From Zea mays (Eukaryota > Streptophyta > Magnoliopsida > Poales > Poaceae): a stretch of 64,000 nt of DNA. A program made the translations under genes and the position numbers. Position 1 is the stretch's first letter. Each line of letters starts with the position of its first letter. The notes beneath the pieces are model-generated. The model worked only from the letters and a program-made list of their open reading frames with translations, was not told where the DNA came from and did not search any database. Location of the stretch: contig NC_050104.1 of NCBI RefSeq assembly GCF_902167145.1, forward strand, positions 5,850,001 to 5,914,000. The letters are read 5' to 3'. Shown piece by piece: positions 33,425-45,440 of this stretch.

Positions 33425-34767
33425 TGTAGGAAACGGTGATGCTTAAGAGGGGGTGAATTAGGACTTCTAAAAACTATCTCTAAACTAGGCCACAAATAAA
33501 CCTATGCAAATAAACAATCTAGAATGTGCAAACTAGGTTTTGTCTAAGTGTTGTTATCTCTACCGCAAAACCTAAATTCCAATCCTAAATATTCTAACTA
33601 GAAAGAAGAGATTGAAACTTAAGTACTTAATGTAAATACGGAAGGTAGAGAGCGAGAGTGGAGATGCAAACTCCCGTGGGTGACGCCTATATTTTTAACG
33701 AGGTATCCAGAACCACGCAAGGTTCCAACTAATCCTCGTTGGTGCCCCTACGCAAAGGGTAGCCCACGCGAGGGCCAAGCACCTCGGTCGAGTAACTCCG
33801 TAGAGATCCATGGGCCTTCTCCACGTGCAAGTAGTGCTCTGCTTCTGGCTCCTCTCGAACTCGCTCCCCGCCATCTCCACTATCGAGCTTCTGGCCAAAA
33901 CGCCGTGGGCCTCATTCCCTCCGGTATACGGTGGCGGTCGTGACACAAACTCGGTTGTCATGGTCTCGCAAGACTATCGCCCCTCTTGGTATAATATTAC
34001 AACAACTCACGCAAGAGCCGAGGGGTTATGTGGGTTTTTTTAAAACTCAATCAACTAACTAGGATTCACCTAGAGCAAGCGCGTAAGCGGTCTAAATAAG
34101 CTAAGCACTTTGCAAAGCACCTACGCTAATGAGCGAGTGATTCTATTAAACACTTAGGTGTTTGAGCACTTGAAATATATATAACCTTCCTTGGTATGTT
34201 GCTTGAGCTCCCACACCTTCAAATGGTCGGTTGGGTGAAGTATATATAGGCCCCAACTCAAAACTAGTCGTTGGAGAAATGTTGTTGCTTCTCTGCGACA
34301 CACCGGATAGTCCGGTGGTAAGCACCGGACGGTCCGGTGCGCCACTAGTCGTTGGATCTAACGTTGGCAGGTCACCGTTGACGCTGTCAGCCTTGCACCA
34401 GACAGTCCGGTGACTCACCTCCATAGTGTCACCAGGAACTGTTCCCTGGTGGACCGGACAGTTTGGTGGTGTGGCACCGGACAATCCGATTTGCCACCGA
34501 ATAGTCTGGTGCTCTCAGCCAGATAGTCCACTAGTGGCAACACTTTCTTCATGTCTTGGACTTTGCTTGATAATTGTTCATCTTTACTTATGGTCTTCAT
34601 AATGTCTTCTTTTGAGCTGTTGCTTCCTCAATGCCTTAGTACAAGTCACTTTAGCATCCCGTGAACTACAAACACAAACACTAGCAAATACATTAGTCCA
34701 CAGGTTATGTTGACCATCAAACACCAAAATCATTTAGACAAATGGGCCAAGGTCCATTTTTCTTACA
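33425..34767 (-). repeat. SIRE-A 3' LTR (1343 bp)
   Basis: Plus-strand ends are TGTAGGAAACGG and TTTCTTACA (TGTAAGAAAA on the minus strand). 33425-33770 matches 54935-55292. 34290-34520 holds a dense set of ACCGGACNGTCCGGTG-type imperfect palindromes, a hallmark of SIRE-type LTRs in maize and relatives. Short open frames here are not genes. Confidence 0.8.
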
Positions 34768-34783
34768 ATCTCCCCTTTTTAGT
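34768..34783 (-). promoter_or_regulatory. Polypurine tract of SIRE-A
   Basis: TAAAAAGGGGAGAT on the minus strand directly precedes the LTR start TGTAAG. The following 34784-34820 (GATTGATGACAACAC...) is SIRE internal 3' sequence, similar to the same place in the Opie-like element. Confidence 0.7.
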
Positions 34784-35104
34784 GATTGATGACAACACAA
34801 CCAAAGCAAGCAAATATAACTATCTCATTCACCCCGCATGCAGCAGTTACGCTTTGGATGGGGTGTGTTGGCATTCGCTGGGAGGATCCACGCTAGTGCC
34901 TCTCCCCTCGGCGATCTCGCCGCCGCGTAGTTTGTGCTCTTCGTCTCCTACCTCTCCTGCGGGTTGGCGCTGCCGATAGATCTGGCCTTTCTTCCTGCTG
35001 CTGCTGGGGGAGCTCGGCCTCCAACATCAGCACCTCACACCCCACTCCATCCTTCAGTCGGCCATCTTCGCCCACCTCTGCGAGATGTTCGTGGGGGCGA
35101 CGCT

Positions 35105-35530
35105 TCTTTCGCCAGCGCTTGGGCGAAAGGGTGTTGTGCAGCGACCTTCCAGAGATGGAAAGCAGGCTGAGCTGCGGCTCCATCTTCCGCATGGACTTCA
35201 TTGCCTCCCGCAGTGGCCTCGTCAGCTCCTCCCTGAGCTTCACCAGCTCCTCGTGGTATGCCTCCATGAACTGGTCCGGCTCCATCTCAGCGGCTAGGCC
35301 GCCGGGCGCCGTGTGCTGCCACGCCTCCATCTCTTTGGCTTTAATGGCCCCGACGTCGCCTCCAACGATGAGGCGCGCCTTGACGCACGCATCGAGGAGG
35401 CCGCCGCCGTGTCCTGGGTGAGCGGCAGGCCTGCGCCCGGCAGTTGCGGCGACAACTGTGCTACGACGGCGTCGAGGGAGGATGCCCACGGGCGGTGGTA
35501 GTGATTACCGGTCCAGATGCCGTCACTGAA
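35105..35530 (-). pseudogene. kn1: Captured fragment of a class I KNOX homeobox gene, knotted1-like
   Basis: Minus-strand translation gives, in order, PWASSLDAVVAQLSPQLPG then AGLPLTQDT (35515-35430), GGGLLDACVKA, GDVGAIKAK, then MEPDQFMEAYHEELVKLREE (KNOX2), LTRPLREAM and LSISGRSLHN (about 35250-35120). These are the N-terminus, KNOX1 start, KNOX2 and post-KNOX2 segment of maize KNOTTED1, in the right order. A one-base frame change at a GGC run loses roughly 23 residues, and most of KNOX1 (about 50 residues) is missing. The GSE/ELK region and homeodomain are absent. No intron-like sequence separates the blocks. It cannot encode a working transcription factor. The flanks (34830-35100, 35530-35640) are GC-rich and unassigned. 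Confidence 0.8.
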
Positions 35531-35639
35531 GACGCTGCCTGGGAGGTTGTACTAGATGTCGTGGAGACGGCGGCCACGCACTTCCAACGCGACCCTGCTG
35601 ATGTCAAGTAGCTCATACCTGTAGAAATGAGGCTAGGGC

Positions 35640-35883
35640 TCCACATGAAGGCGGATGTAATAACTTTTTGCTTTTGTAAGATACTTTTGGGAACTATCAA
35701 TTAAACAGCTCTTATCTGTATGGTGTTTGTTCTTGCTGTGTATGGCTTTACCAACTCCTCTCCTGGTACTTGGCCCCCCTGGGATGTAGGCTCGACGTGT
35801 CGAGGCTGGTATCCAGTATACCTAAGAAAGAGTTGGTGTCTAGGCCCCCAAGAGGTATCCTCGACTGGGACCTGGACCTGTAC
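35640..35883 (-). other. Element D internal DNA left of T1
   Basis: Non-coding sequence that continues at 44255 once T1 is removed. It contains CTAGGCCCCCAAGAGG and similar words and ends in the T1 target site TGTAC (35879-35883). Confidence 0.5.
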
Positions 35884-38800
35884 TGTCACACCCGGGTTTT
35901 AGGGGTCCAAAGCCCGGGCGCGAACATAAACACTAGGTGTGCTGGGACCAAGTCTCACACATATGATGCATAGTGGCACAGTATCGAATGTCACATCTTT
36001 ACTATATAACAGGAGTTCTATACAAAATAAATAGATAATTACATTATAAGGAGACAACGGTCCAGCAATCCAAAGTTGACTGGGAGACGACGGCCTAGAC
36101 CTCTCACGAACACATCGCAACATCCTCCATGCGCCTCATCCTGTGGTACCTGTTCTTGACCTGTGGGGGGTGTGAGACAGCAAGAGTGAGCTCACATACG
36201 TTCATCGCTCAACAAGTTGTGGGGAATAATGTGCATGAACTCGCCAAAGCTGGGAGCTCATGTGAAGTGTAAGGCTTACCAAAGAGAATGGTTAGAGCTG
36301 AGCATTGCTTTTAAAGTTGGTCAAAATTTTATTAGCAGTTACTAAGTATAAGTAAATACCAACCCAATTAAGAAAAGTAATAACATCACCTGCGATGCAA
36401 TGCATATGACAAATTGAATTTAGTTCCATAAATTAATCATGTGAGGGTCCGAGCTGCTCATGACCGTGAGCACGGCTAGTATACCAGTTTTACACTCTGT
36501 AGAGGTTGCGCATCTTTACCCACAAGTCATGTTACCCATCTGCCAAGGGATCGCGACTTCCCATACACCTCTACCGAGGAGGCGAGGCAGGGTAACACTA
36601 CGAGGCCTTTACAAAGTTCCACTAGCTTCAGAAAACCCGCTACAGTTTATAGGAAGCTCCAATGCAGGGACCCCTCGCATGACCGCCATCGGAGCAAAAT
36701 CATCCCAAGGGCCTCCCTACACTGACCACTCCCCTACTGCCCTTGCCCCTTTCGGGTAAGGTAGTCTTCCACTAGCTTTCCTAATTAATCAGCCAAGGGC
36801 GTCCCATTAAACCCTTGTGGTAGCACTGTTTTCCCGGGTGGTCACTCCATGTTCCAATTAACATAATGATCTTATCATGAACAGTAATAATAAACAGTTA
36901 ATAAAAGTGTGATCATGTATAATGTATCTTCATACCCAAAACCACATAAAGCACTAGCAAGTACTACCCAAAAAGTTCAGTGGTAAATAAGGTATAAAGA
37001 TAATCAAACTAGGGTAACCTATTGGGTCCCATCAAAATTAACCTATGCAGATCATTATGATTAATTAGAACATGAGTGGGTAAAAAGAAGTGATCAAGGG
37101 CACAACTTGCCTCGGACTTGAGATTCCAGGTACTAACTTGCTTTTCAGATGACTCGTGACCTCACGCTAGTCGTAGCAATACAAACAAACATGGTATAGG
37201 CAAAATTAACATCACACCAAACATATATGCAAAATACATATTAATAATCTACATATTAAAATAAGATCAGAATATAATATTAATATTAGAAAAGATAGTC
37301 CAATAAACATAGATTGATCTAATTAGTTAATTATAAAAGTATGGGATATCACATAATCAATAATGCTACTATGTAGTAAATATCTATATGAGGCTAACAC
37401 AACTTGAACGGATTGAAACAAAGCTAAAATAAATTACTTATGATCTTCTGAAGTCTATATGTGCTTGATACAAAATTAATTAGGTGATCCAATTCAATAT
37501 GATTTCATGTTAAAACAGTGTTACCAATTGATATACAATATTAATACAAAATTATAGGAACTGGAATGGATTAAAAAGGAGCTAGTATGAAATTTCTATG
37601 AATTATACAAGTTCCTACAATTATTTTTGCATTACAAATCATTTTCTAAATGGTTTTATAAGTGTTATTCACTGACTAGACTGCGCACTAATTTTAGACA
37701 AGCTTAGGGGCTAAGGCGCAAATATTTCAAGCCTCAGTGAACAGAACCCGAGGACGGCGGGTTCATTAAACCAAAACACAGGGTCTCTTTAGCGATTATA
37801 CCAGGCCGAAGGGGTACGCTAGGGTCGGAGCCGTTGGATCAGAGCCCAACGATCCAGATTAGATCGGGAAACCCTAATATTCATCAAGCATACAGAACCG
37901 TGGGATCTACGATAGATGGCTCTGATTTGATGAACGGCGCGATCACATGGAACCGTCCATCACTGGATCTACGGCTGTTGCTTAATGGGGCGATGGGGTA
38001 TATACTAATCTGATCTCAGCCGGTTGCTACCCATCCAACGACCACGACATTGTCTTCCTCCCAAGACCACGTCCGCGGCAGGCGGCAGCGCGTGGTCCGC
38101 GTGGTGGCGCCATGGCCAAACACCCAGGCACATGCCCACGCAGCTAGCACTTCGATTCGACAAGAGCTACACACCGCGGGTTTTGGGTCGAGTCCACGGG
38201 GCATGGTTCTACTAGAGATTAGGTTCCAAACCAGGCGGTCGTACCTAATCTGCGGCGGCACCGTGCTCCCATGGCGACGAGTACGCCGACGCAACAGCCA
38301 TTTCCCACCCCACTACCCCAATATACGATCTGGAAGCTAATACACGTTGCTAGGAGCATTACGAAACAAGGAGAACTCTCACCTGGGCAAGCAGAGTGAC
38401 AGCAGCGCCCGACCACGGTGTACGACGACATGGCGGTGAGGGAGAACTCCGATCCGCAATTAACCATTCACACGCCGAATCACCAAGCCTGAAGACCCCA
38501 CGAACCGGCCCCCGGAGTCGCCGTCCATCCCAATACCACGCGCACGAAGAAGATCCGCACCGCCGGTCTCTAACTCTCTTTCCGTCTACGGTTCCCGTTG
38601 GTGGTGGCTGGGTTCTCGGCTAGATGGATAAGGGAGCGGGAGCGGCTGGGTTATATAGGGGCGGGGCGATTCAATCGGCCGAGAATCTCGGCAATTTAGT
38701 TGAGGAGCCCCCGGATTCGGTGATCACGCACGATCGTTATGAGCTCACCGAGCAGAGCGTGCATGGAAAGGGGGAATCACCAGGATTCCGCGCAGGTCGT

Positions 38801-39456
38801 TGGGGAGGAAGACGACGCTGTCCACGCGGGTCCACCCGTCATCGCCACAGCACGAAGTAGCCCACGCGCAACAGAGCCATGTGCGGCTGCCTCCCCGGGC
38901 CCACGTGTCGGCGCACAGGTGACAAGCTGGGCCGTGCGCGCGGAGAAAACCGGAAGATGGGCCACAGGGGAAAAGAAATCGGCCTAGTGAGGTTCAGGTG
39001 AGCCTTTTTCTTTTTCTTTTTATTTACTTATTTTTCCTAATTTCTATTTTAAAATTCAAATCAAACAAGGTTGAATTCCAAACTTTTTACTTTTAGATGC
39101 ACACATAAAACACCAGCATGGATGCAAAACTATATATATATATTTATATTTGTTTTAATTTAGTTCTTTTATACATGATTCCAATCACGAACTAGAGAAT
39201 AGTTCACATTTTATGAGTTTTAGGAAGATATAATTTATATTGTAAATTATATATTAATATTCGTTTAGTCATAGTTCATATAATTTCACTCCAAGAATAA
39301 TTAGTTTATCTAGATATCTTTTTTAGTAAAAAAAATTATATTACTTTCGGGAGTAGTAACTTTGAAATTATGAATATTCTCAAGGAAAGGTGTTTAGATT
39401 TAAACCCCCCGGAGAATTTTCCTCATTTTCATATGATTAAACTTTAGGGTGTTACA
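35884..39456 (-). repeat. T1 3' LTR
   Basis: 3573 bp, TGTCACACCCGGG...TTAGGGTGTTACA on the plus strand, matching 40677-44254. Open frames in its GC-rich half (38000-38990) recur in the other LTR with changed frames, so they are not genes. The adjoining purine tract AAGGGGTAGGATT (minus strand, 39457-39469) marks this as the 3' LTR. Confidence 0.9.
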
Positions 39457-40676
39457 AATCCTACCCCTTAACAGAAATCTCGTCCTCGAGATTTGTAAGA
39501 AAAGGGATGTATTAAGTTTGGTTTAAGAATTTAGTTTCCCCATATGTTTAGGAACCAAAAGTTTGTTCCAAGTTCTTAAATACTAGTTAGTAAAGGATTA
39601 GGAATATGGACATAGTATGTCTAATCGTCAATTAGGTTAGTTGAGGTACGGTTATGGCAAGTATAGGTCGTGGCAAGGAAGAGTATAATAAGGAAAGACT
39701 TCATCCTGAACTGTGGATCTTGATTCCGCTGGCGATTCAACTTGATCTTTGAAGTCTTGAGTTGATGCTTATCCTTCTTTGACGTGGTTGGTCTCCTTTG
39801 GCCTTTCTTGTTGGAGTTGCCATCCGAGTTAAGGACATATGGTTAAGATATATGTGAGTACGATGGATTATGTGGTGTAGGTAGGTTAGAATCCCTTGCT
39901 AGGTTAAAACCGAGGGGTTATGCAACTATCGGATGGTTAAGGTAGTTGCATATGGCCAAGTCGGTTTGTCGTTCTTAATTTTTAGTGCAGGGTGAACTAA
40001 GTTAAGACATGTTCTATTGGAGTAGAGTCTAATCTATTTCATCAGTATTATCTAACATGTTTTATAAGTCACTTTAGATTAGATCAGACCTAGGTTAGAT
40101 TGGTGTGACTAGCTTGAACTAGATAAGATCTAATTAATTTGGATAGGATTATGATTGTTACTCCGAGGTCAGCAAAGTGGTTAGGATAAGATAAGATAGA
40201 TTCTTTTAAGGTAAGAATGGATATATTAGACTTGATATATTCTAGTGGTGGTATTCTTAATTTGTATAGTCATCTTATGATTTTTTATTTATTTATATTT
40301 ATGTCTATATGTATATGCAGATGTAATTGTGGACATTACTCCACAACCCATCACACTCAATTAAAGATCCAAATCAGACATGTATCGTAAGAACAAACAT
40401 TGAAGCATACAAATATTTACAAAAATACTTTTGATTTTGTTCCTAAGAGTGGGTCTCCTATCCCTAAAGGTCACTTTAGGTACAGGGTTTCGAAGTGTGA
40501 AATCCACATTTGTCTTTAGAAGTGAAAAGGTGAGAATAATCAGAGTAAAGCGGAAATAAATGAGAAAAGGTTAAGAAAAGTTTAGAAAGGATCAGAGTAG
40601 CAGAGGTAAGTAAATATTGGTTGTCCAGTTCTATCTAGGTTTCGTCCTACAATCAACATTCCTCTGATACCACTTC
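39457..40676 (-). other. T1 internal region, non-coding, with PBS
   Basis: No open frame of note and no gag-pol motif. The minus strand carries GAAGTGGTATCAGAGGAATG (PBS, about 40657-40676) next to the 5' LTR. At the other end, AAATCTCGAGGACGAGATTTC is the sequence commonly found at the end of pol in Tekay-type elements. Only these ends of a full element seem to be kept. Confidence 0.7.
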
Positions 40677-43600
40677 TGTCACACCCGGGTTTTAGGGGTC
40701 CAAAGCCCGGGTGCGAACATAAACACCAGGTGTGCTGGGACCAAGTCTCACACATATGATGCATAGTGGCACAGGATCGAATGTCACATCTTTACTATAT
40801 AACAGGAGTTCTATACAAAATAAATAGATAATTACATTATAAGGAGACAACGGTCCAGCAACCCAAAGTTGACTGGGAGACGACGGTCTAGACCTCTCAC
40901 GAACACATCGCAGCATCCTCCATGCGCCTCATCCTGTGGTACCTGTTCTTGACCTGTGGGGGGAGGGGTGTGAGACAGCAAGAGTGAGCTCACATACGTT
41001 CATCGCTCAACAAGTTGTGGGGAATAATGTGCATGAACTCGCCAAAGGTGGAAGCTCACGTGAAGTGTAAGGCTTACCAAAGAGGATGGTTAGAGCTGAG
41101 CATTGCTTTTAAAGTTGGTCAAAATTTTATTAGCAGTTACTAAGTATAAGTAAATACCAACCCAATTAAGAAAAGTAATAACATCACCTGCGATGCAATG
41201 CATATGACAAATTGAATTTAGTTCCATAAATTAATCATGTGAGGGTCCGAGCTGCTCATGACCGTGAGCACGGCTAGTATACCAGTTTTACACTATGCAG
41301 AGGTTGCGCAGCTTTACCCACAAGTCATGTTACTCATCTGCCAAGGGATCGCGACTTCCCATACACCTCTACCGAGGAGGCGAGGCAGGGTAACACTACG
41401 AGGCCTATACAAAGTTCCACTAGCTTCAAAAAACCCGCTACAGTTTATAGGAAGCTCCAATGCAGGGACCCCTCGCATGACCGCCATCGCAGCAAAATCA
41501 TCCCAAGGGCCTCCCTACACTGACCACTCCCCTACTGCCCTTGCCCCTTTCTGGTAAGGTAGTCTTCCACTAGCTTTCCTAATTAATCAGCCAAGGGTGT
41601 CCCATTAAACCCTTGTGGTAGCACTGTTTTCCCGGGTGGTCGCTCCATGTTCCATTTAACATAATGATCTTATCATGAACAGTAATAATAAACAGATAAT
41701 AAAAGTGTGATCATGTATAATGTATCTTCATACCCAAAACCACATAAAGCACTAGCAAGTACTACCCAAAAAGTTCAGTGGTAAGCAAGGTATAAAGATA
41801 ATCAAACTAGGGTAACCTATTGGGTCCCATAAAAATTAACCTATGCAGATCATTATGATTAATTAGAACATGAGTGGGTAAAAAGAAGTGATCAAGGGCA
41901 CAACTTGCGTGGGACTTGAGATTCCAGGTACCAACAACTTGCATGACCTCACGCTAGTCGTAGCAATAAAAACAAACATGGTATAGGCAAAATTAACATC
42001 ACACCAAACATATATGCAAATTACATATTAATAATCTACATATTAAAATAAGATCAGAATATTATATTAATATTAGAAAAGTTAGTCCAATAAACATAGA
42101 TTGATCTAATTAGTTACTTAATTATAAAAGTATGGGATATCACATAATCAATAATGCTACTATGTAGTAAATATCTATACGAGGCTAACACAACTTGAAC
42201 GGATTGAAACAAAGCTAAAATAAATTACTTATGATCTTCTGAAGTCTATATGTGCTTGATACAAAATTAATTAGGTGATCCAATTCAATATGATTTCATG
42301 TTAAAACAGTGTTACCAATTGATATACAATATTAATACAAAATTATAGGAACTGGAATGGATTAAAAAGGAGCTAGTATGAAATTTCTATGAATTATACA
42401 AGTTCCTACAATTATTTTTGCATTACAAATCATTTTCTAAATGGTTTTATAAGTGTTATTCACTGACTGGACTGCGCACTAATTTTAGACAAGCCTAGGG
42501 GCTAAGGCGCAAATATTTCAAGCCTCGGTGAACAGAACCCGAGGACGGCGGGTTCATTAAACCAAAACACAGGGTCTCTTTAGCGATTATACCAGGCCGA
42601 AGGGGTACGCTAGGGTCGAAGCCGTTGGATCAGAGCCCAACGATCCAGATTAGATCGGGAAATCCTAATATTCATCAAGCATACGGAACCGTGGGATCTA
42701 CGATAGATGGATCTGATTTGATGAACGGCGCGATCACATGGAATCGTCCATCACTGGATCTACGGATGTTGCTTAATGGGGCGATGGGGTATATACTAAT
42801 GTGATCTCAGCCGGTCGCTACCCATCCAACGGCCACGACATTGTCTTCCTCCCAAGACCACGTCCGCGGTAGGCGGCAGCGCGTGGTCCGCACGGTGGCG
42901 CCATGGCCAAACACCCAGGCACATGCCCACGCAGCTAGCACTTCGATTCGACAGGAGCTACACACTGCGGGTTTTGGGTTGAGTCCACGGGGCATGGTTC
43001 TACTAGAGATTAGGTTCCAAACCAGGCGGTCGTACCTAATCTGAGGCGGCACCGTGCTCCCATGGCGACGAGTATGCCGACGCAACAGCCATTTTCCACC
43101 CCACTGCCCCAATATACGATCTGGAAGCTAATACACGTTGCTAGGAGCATTACGAAACAAGGAGAACTCTCATCTGGGCAAGCAGAGTGACAGCAGCGCC
43201 CGACCACGGTGTACGATGACATGGCGGTGAGGGAGAACTCCGATCCGCAATTAACCATTCACAGGCCGAATCACCAAGCCTGAAGACCCCACGAACCGCC
43301 CCCCGGAGTCACCGTCCATCCCAATACCACGCGCGCGAAGAAGATCCGCACCGCCGGTCTCTAACTCTCTTTCCGTCTACGGTTCCCGTTGGTGGTGGCT
43401 GGGTTCTCGGCTAGATGGATAAGGGAGCGGGAGCGGCTGGGTTATATAGGGGCGGGGCGATTCAATCGGCCGAGAATCTCGGCAATTTAGTTGAGGAGCC
43501 CCCGGATTCCGGTGATCACGCACGATCGTTATGAGCTCACCGAGCAGAGCGTGCACGGAAAGGGGGAATCAACAGGATTCCGTGCAGGTCGTTGGGGAGG

Positions 43601-44254
43601 AAGACGACGCTGTCCACGCGGGTCCACCCGTCATCGCCACAGCACGAAGTAGCCCACGCGCAACAGAACCATGTGCGGCTGCCACCTCGGGCCCGCGTGT
43701 CGGCGCACAGGTGACAAGCTGGGCCGTGCGCGCGGAGAAAACCAGAAGATGGGCCACAGGGGAAAAGAAATCGGCCCAATGAGGTTCAGGTGAGCCTTTT
43801 TCTTTTTCTTTTTATTTACTTATTTTTCCTGATTTCTATTTTAAAATTCAAATCAAACAAGGTTGAATTCCAAACTTTTTACTTTTAGATGCACACATAA
43901 AACACCAGCATGGATGCAAAACTATATATATACATTTATATTTATATTTGTTTTAATTTAGTACTTTTATACATGATTCCAATCACGAACTAGAGAATAG
44001 TTCACATTTTATGAGTTTTAGGAAGATATAATTTATATTGTAAATTATATATTAATATTCGTTTAGTCATAGTTCATATAATTTCACTCCAAGAATAATT
44101 TAGTTTATCTAGATATCTTTTTTAGTAAAAAAATTATATTACTTTCGGGAGTAGTAACTTTGAAATTATGAATATTCTGAAGGAAAGGTGTTTAGATTTA
44201 AAACCCCCAGAGAATTTTCCTCATTTTCATATGATTAAACTTTAGGGTGTTACA
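40677..44254 (-). repeat. T1 5' LTR
   Basis: 3578 bp and the partner of 35884-39456. Besides point differences it has a 6-bp insertion near 40962 and a rearranged stretch near 41935. It ends with TTACA at 44254, followed by TGTAC. Confidence 0.9.
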
Positions 44255-44374
44255 TGTACACAGCTTCAGCTAGGAAGTGTTAGTAGCACACCCATAGGAC
44301 CCATCGTCTGGTATCAGCCATCCTTTGATTCATGCAAGAGGACCTGCAGGATTTAGCCTAGGAAGCCAAGCCAT

Positions 44375-44710
44375 GTGCCCGGACCCCCTGAATCACAGCT
44401 CCAGATACTAGGACACCCATCGCCGGATGGTGGTGCGTGCAGACTTAGGGTACGGAACCGGGCTAAGCGGCTACACAGCTCCAGACCATCCCAGGAGACG
44501 TTCGTCCATTCTCTAGAACCGGATCCCAGGTTGCTGGACCCACAGGACTATAGTTCCAAATACTAGGATACCTGTCACACAGTGGCGGAGCGTGTATGCT
44601 TTGGGTACGGTACCAAGCTAAGCGGCTACACAGCTCCGGACCACCCCATGGAACGAGTACCCATTCTCTAGAACTGGCCTCCAGGCTGCCGGACCCCCTA
44701 CCTTTGTAGA
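44375..44710 (-). repeat. About 155-bp tandem repeat in element D
   Basis: Two units (CTCTAGAAC at 44511 and 44666, 155 bp apart) carry GGTACGGxACCxxGCTAAGCGGCTACACAGC. They are diverged by about 15-20%. They lie between the integrase end and the T1 insertion; the rest of 44260-44995 is non-coding. Confidence 0.65.
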
Positions 44711-44995
44711 GGGGTCCTAAACTGCAAGCCTGGCTTACTTAATTCGGATGTCATCATACCAACAAGGGTGGGAAACTGTATGGGTGGGTTAGATAAAAAA
44801 TAATATCCGGAGACTGTAGCAGAATAAAACTATCACAGAGGCAGATCTAAGGGGGTAAATCCTTTCTTTATAACTCGATATGCATGGGTGTAGACCAACA
44901 GGCCGGGCTTATGAGGGTGAACCTCACCGGGCTGGCATACACGTATGCACAACCTAGTTACAAAAAGAAGAAAACTCAACCCCTCAGACTTGCTC

Positions 44996-45440
44996 CTATG
45001 GATAGAACTTACGGAGATGTTCTATGTTCCAGGGAAGGGGCACTCCTTCAGTTGTGGCAAGGCGGACGCGCCCGGGTCGGCATACTTCCGTCACCTTGAA
45101 GGGTCCTTCCCAACTGGAGGGGAGTTTGTGGAGCCCTTCTCGGTTTAGAATTTGCCTTAGGACTGGGTCCCCGACCCTGAGCTCCCTACTATGCACGAAC
45201 CGCTGGCAGTAGCGCTCGAGCGCTTGGTTGTTCCGCGCATTTCGGATTGCCACTTGCCATCTGCGTTCGTCGGTGAAGTCCACGTCCTCACGCTGTAGCT
45301 GCTCCTGCACAGACTCATCAAAAGACTTGACCTGTGGGGAGCCCATAAGGGTTTCCAGGGGAAGGCGGGCTTCGGCCCCGTAGCCAGGAAGAACGGGGTC
45401 GCCTCGGTGGCCCGGCTAGCTGTCGTCACCGGAGTCGGAG
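44996..45440 (-). pseudogene. Element D integrase C-terminal end
   Basis: TASRATEATPFFLA (about 45440), then after a one-base shift the usual integrase tail: DESVQEQLQREDVDFTDERR, VGDPVLR, LPSSWEGPFKV and WNIEHLRKFYP, ending in a stop at 44996. This is the last ~130 residues of a gypsy integrase. The catalytic core, RT, RNase H and protease are gone. It begins within bases of the gag stop, so about 3 kb of pol has been removed. Confidence 0.75.

Larger units (their letters stand above)
35884..44254 (-). mobile_element. T1: long-LTR, non-coding gypsy derivative (Tekay/Del-like)
   Basis: Two LTRs of 3573 and 3578 bp enclose only 1220 bp with no coding potential. A perfect 5-bp target duplication TGTAC flanks it (35879-35883 and 44255-44259). 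Orientation is minus: a PBS matching initiator tRNA-Met (GTGGTATCAGAGG) abuts the right-hand LTR. LTR ends TGTAACACCC...CCGGGTGTGACA recall the Tekay/Prem1 group of chromoviruses. With no gag or pol it must be mobilised in trans, the layout of a large retrotransposon derivative. LTRs differ by about 2%. Confidence 0.85.

Noticed and set aside
33680..33961. Paired open frames on both strands near the SIRE-A LTR end
   Set aside because: They lie inside the SIRE-A 3' LTR and are partly repeated at 55205-55292. No domain.
34821..35640. Helitron or Pack-MULE as carrier of the KNOX fragment
   Set aside because: I could not find Helitron ends (a 5' TC with a 3' hairpin and CTRR) or long MULE inverted repeats with a 9-bp duplication at plausible borders. 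A decayed carrier cannot be excluded.
35900..38990. Several 60-100 residue open frames in both GC-rich T1 LTR halves
   Set aside because: The same frames recur in the second LTR with changed lengths and stops. They lie in LTR sequence and show no domain.
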